64,000 nucleotides of DNA, taken from contig NZ_CP132911.1 of the NCBI RefSeq assembly GCF_036320485.1, positions 3,534,001 through 3,598,000 on the forward strand, given 5' to 3'. This DNA comes from Dyella sp. A6. GTDB lineage: Bacteria; Pseudomonadota; Gammaproteobacteria; Xanthomonadales; Rhodanobacteraceae. The notes under the pieces are model-generated. The model was not told where the DNA came from. It saw only the letters and a program-made list of their open reading frames with translations, and ran no database searches. Within the stretch, counting starts at the first letter, position 1. Each line of letters begins with the position of its first letter. Shown here one piece after another: positions 61,745 to 64,000 of the stretch. Both the position numbers and the translations under genes were made by a program.

Positions 61745-62584
61745 TCAGACAGAAACGGGCTGCGCCATGAGCGCGGCGATACGCTCCAGGTCGGCCTGCT
61801 CCATCGGGTTGTAGACCACCATGCTGAGGTCGGGCCGCCCATCGACTGCGAAGGCCGAGTGTTCGAAGGCGAGTTCGCCCAGCACCGGATGACGCAGGTG
61901 CTTCACCGCCTCGACAAAGTGGCTCACCTCGTTGTCGTGCCACATCGCCTTGAACTCGGGGCTGCGCCGGCACAGGTCCTCGACCATCGGTTCCACCTCT
62001 GCCGCCGCGCCGGCACGGGCCGCGTCCACCCGGAAGGCACCCACCACGAAGCGCGCCACGCTCTCCCAGTCGTACTGGGCCGCGCGTGCATGCGGGTCGA
62101 GGAAGATGAAGCGCAGGATGTTCCGCTGCTCCGGCGGCAATGCGGCGTAGTCGGTCAGCATCACAGTCGCCGCCCGGTTCCAGGCCACCACGTCCCAGAT
62201 GGCGGTACGAATGATGGCCGGACACGGTTCCAGCGTGTCGAGCACGCGCTGCAGGCGCGGCGTGACGCCCTCGTTCCCGCGGTAACGCACCTCGGGCGGG
62301 CGGCCAAGCCCGAGCAGGAACAGGTGTTCGCGCTCGACCTCGGTCAGCATCAGCGCATGCGCGATCCGGTCGAGCACGTCGGCGGACGGCGCGCCACCAC
62401 GGCCCTGCTCGAGCCAGGTGTACCAGGTGGGGCTGATATGCGCGCGCTGCGCCACTTCCTCGCGGCGCAGGCCCGGCGTGCGGCGACGCTGACCGCGGAA
62501 GCCGAACGCGGCTGGGTCGAGCTTCGCCCGGCGATCCCGCAGATAGGTACCCAGACGGTTTTCCTTGCCGGCGTGCGTGCTCAT
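61745..62584 (-). CDS. XRE-type helix-turn-helix regulator with MmyB ligand-binding domain
   Basis: The 279-residue protein has an N-terminal helix-turn-helix (about 10-80, with RREEVAQRAHISPTWYTWLEQGR) and the MmyB-like ligand domain (about 105-270, with AWNRAA and LRHPVLGELAFEHSAF). Such regulators bind fatty-acid-like or other small ligands and often control divergent oxidoreductase genes, as here the SDR at 62678. They are usually repressors. The intervening 93 bases include short inverted repeats. Confidence 0.92.
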   Translation of the reverse strand: MSTHAGKENRLGTYLRDRRAKLDPAAFGFRGQRRRTPGLRREEVAQRAHISPTWYTWLEQGRGGAPSADVLDRIAHALMLTEVEREHLFLLGLGRPPEVRYRGNEGVTPRLQRVLDTLEPCPAIIRTAIWDVVAWNRAATVMLTDYAALPPEQRNILRFIFLDPHARAAQYDWESVARFVVGAFRVDAARAGAAAEVEPMVEDLCRRSPEFKAMWHDNEVSHFVEAVKHLRHPVLGELAFEHSAFAVDGRPDLSMVVYNPMEQADLERIAALMAQPVSV

Positions 62585-62600
62585 GCTGTTGGTCTTATTA

Positions 62601-62615
62601 CCATGATAACGACAC
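62601..62615. promoter_or_regulatory. Candidate operator between the MmyB-type regulator and the SDR
   Basis: TTAT and ATAA arms separated by seven bases lie in the divergent gap close to the regulator start, in an otherwise GC-rich region. The symmetry is modest and the assignment is by position. Confidence 0.3.
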
Positions 62616-62677
62616 TACTTTACCGGGATACATCGGCCGATCGATAGTCGCCCGCAGTCAATCCACGGAGACATCGC

Positions 62678-63586
62678 ATGCGTGTATTTGTGACCGGAGC
62701 CACCGGCTTCATCGGCATGGCCGTCGTCAGGGAACTGGTCGCGTCGGGCCATCAGGTACTGGGCCTCTGCCGTTCCGACGACAAGGCAGCAGCACTGGCC
62801 GCGGCAGGCGCCGAGGTGCATCGCGGCTCGCTGCAGGATCTGGAAAGCCTGCGCGATGGCGCCGCCCGCGCCGATGGCGTGATCCATCTCGCCTTCAATC
62901 ATGATTTCTCGACCTTCGCGGCGAACTGCGAGGACGACCGGCGGGTGATCGCCGCCCTCGGCGCACCGTTGGCCGGATCGACACGGCCGCTGGTCGTGAC
63001 CTCGGGAACCGGCATGGCCAGCAGCGTGCCCGGTCAGCTGGCCACCGAGGACAGCGCGCCGGTCAGTGCGCAGGTGATCCCTCGCGCGGCCTCGGAAGAG
63101 ACGGCCATGGCGCTTGCGGCCGCTGGCGTGAATGTCGCGGTGGTGCGCCTGCCGCAGGTGCACGACACGGTGAGGCAGGGCCTGGTCAGCTACGTGATCC
63201 AGGTCGCCCGCGAAAAGGGCGTGGTCGGCTATGTCGGCGACGGCCACCATCGCTGGCCTGCCGTGCATGTGCTCGACGCGGCCCGGCTGTACCGGCTGGC
63301 ACTCGAAAAGGCTCACGAAAAGGCCGAACCCGGCGCCATCCATCACGCCGTCGGCGAAGAGGGCATTACGCTGAAGGACATGGCGGAAGTGATCGGCGCG
63401 CGTATCGGTCTGCCGGCCCGTTCGATCGCAGCGGACCAGGCTGAGGCCTACTTTGGCTGGCTGGCCATGTTCGCGGCTCACGATGCTCCGGCCAGCAGCG
63501 CGCTGACCCGCCGCCGGCTGGGCTGGCAACCGTCCGGCCCCGGCATGCTGGCGGACCTGGCGCAGCTGGAGCTGCCTGCAGCCTGA
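62678..63586 (+). CDS. NAD(P)-dependent SDR / epimerase-like oxidoreductase
   Basis: The 302-residue Rossmann protein starts MRVFVTGATGFIGMAV (the TGATGFIG nucleotide-binding motif) and belongs to the extended SDR group of the 3-beta-hydroxysteroid dehydrogenase/isomerase or NmrA-like type. The catalytic YxxxK is not clear, so it may be an atypical member. It is divergent from the MmyB-type regulator, which probably controls it in response to a xenobiotic or quinone-like ligand. Confidence 0.88.
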   Translation: MRVFVTGATGFIGMAVVRELVASGHQVLGLCRSDDKAAALAAAGAEVHRGSLQDLESLRDGAARADGVIHLAFNHDFSTFAANCEDDRRVIAALGAPLAGSTRPLVVTSGTGMASSVPGQLATEDSAPVSAQVIPRAASEETAMALAAAGVNVAVVRLPQVHDTVRQGLVSYVIQVAREKGVVGYVGDGHHRWPAVHVLDAARLYRLALEKAHEKAEPGAIHHAVGEEGITLKDMAEVIGARIGLPARSIAADQAEAYFGWLAMFAAHDAPASSALTRRRLGWQPSGPGMLADLAQLELPAA

Positions 63587-63615
63587 GGGCAGGCCCCACG
63601 CCGGCGGACGCGGCG

Positions 63616-64000
<385 letters not shown>

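Overview
The window is GC-rich chromosomal DNA from a gammaproteobacterium of the Xanthomonadales, most likely Rhodanobacteraceae (Rhodanobacter, Dyella, Luteibacter or Frateuria type). The inference rests on the xanthomonadin-type pigment genes with a XanB2-like chorismatase, the ubiJ-ubiB pair, a large TonB-dependent receptor, the glyoxylate pair beside a LysR regulator, and the overall gene style. No rRNA, tRNA, CRISPR array, integrase or transposase was recognised. Species assignment is inference.

Layout. 1-6.6 kb: a FUSC-type membrane protein (cut by the window edge) with its MarR regulator, a small lipoprotein, a 68-residue orphan behind a very good sigma-54 promoter, then trmL, ubiJ, ubiB, truC, arfB and a PlsC-like acyltransferase. 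6.6-10.8 kb: a LysR regulator divergent from aceB-aceA (glyoxylate bypass). 10.8-16.3 kb (minus strand): two tandem mosaic diguanylate cyclases, an acidic 99-residue protein and a tetrapyrrole-methylase-fold enzyme. I read the last two as a split borosin RiPP locus (alpha-N-methyltransferase plus separate precursor). 16.4-24.1 kb: cation/proton antiporter, comM, ubiK, glnB, a membrane protein, gpmA, a secreted beta-helix-like protein and hemF.

24.2-29.5 kb holds a compact aryl-polyene/xanthomonadin block: two ketosynthase-type proteins, glycosyltransferase, acyltransferase, acyl carrier protein and xanB2. XanB2 makes hydroxybenzoates, which in Xanthomonas feed both the pigment and ubiquinone; this fits with ubiJ, ubiB and ubiK in the same window. 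29.5-39.0 kb: glmU, a lipoprotein and the complete F-type ATP synthase operon atpIBEFHAGDC. 39.1-40.1 kb: phasin and queD.

40.1-51.9 kb is a long minus-strand carbohydrate operon: tal, a pgi-ROK kinase fusion, gnd, zwf, a GH15 glucosidase, pgl, a GT4 glycosyltransferase and a GH57 enzyme, several joined by 4-base stop/start overlaps. Together they could make or break an alpha-glucan, phosphorylate the released glucose and run it through the oxidative pentose phosphate pathway.

52.4-64 kb looks more accessory: TonB-dependent receptor, lipoprotein phosphoesterase (phospholipase C/acid phosphatase family), di-haem cytochrome c peroxidase-like protein, a third diguanylate cyclase, a flavin-dependent halogenase, a MmyB-type regulator divergent from an SDR/epimerase, and the C-terminal end of a sigma-54 activator cut by the window edge. 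An imperfect palindromic repeat sharing the core CTCACTTCTC occurs in three intergenic positions (about 4.7, 23.1 and 36.3 kb).
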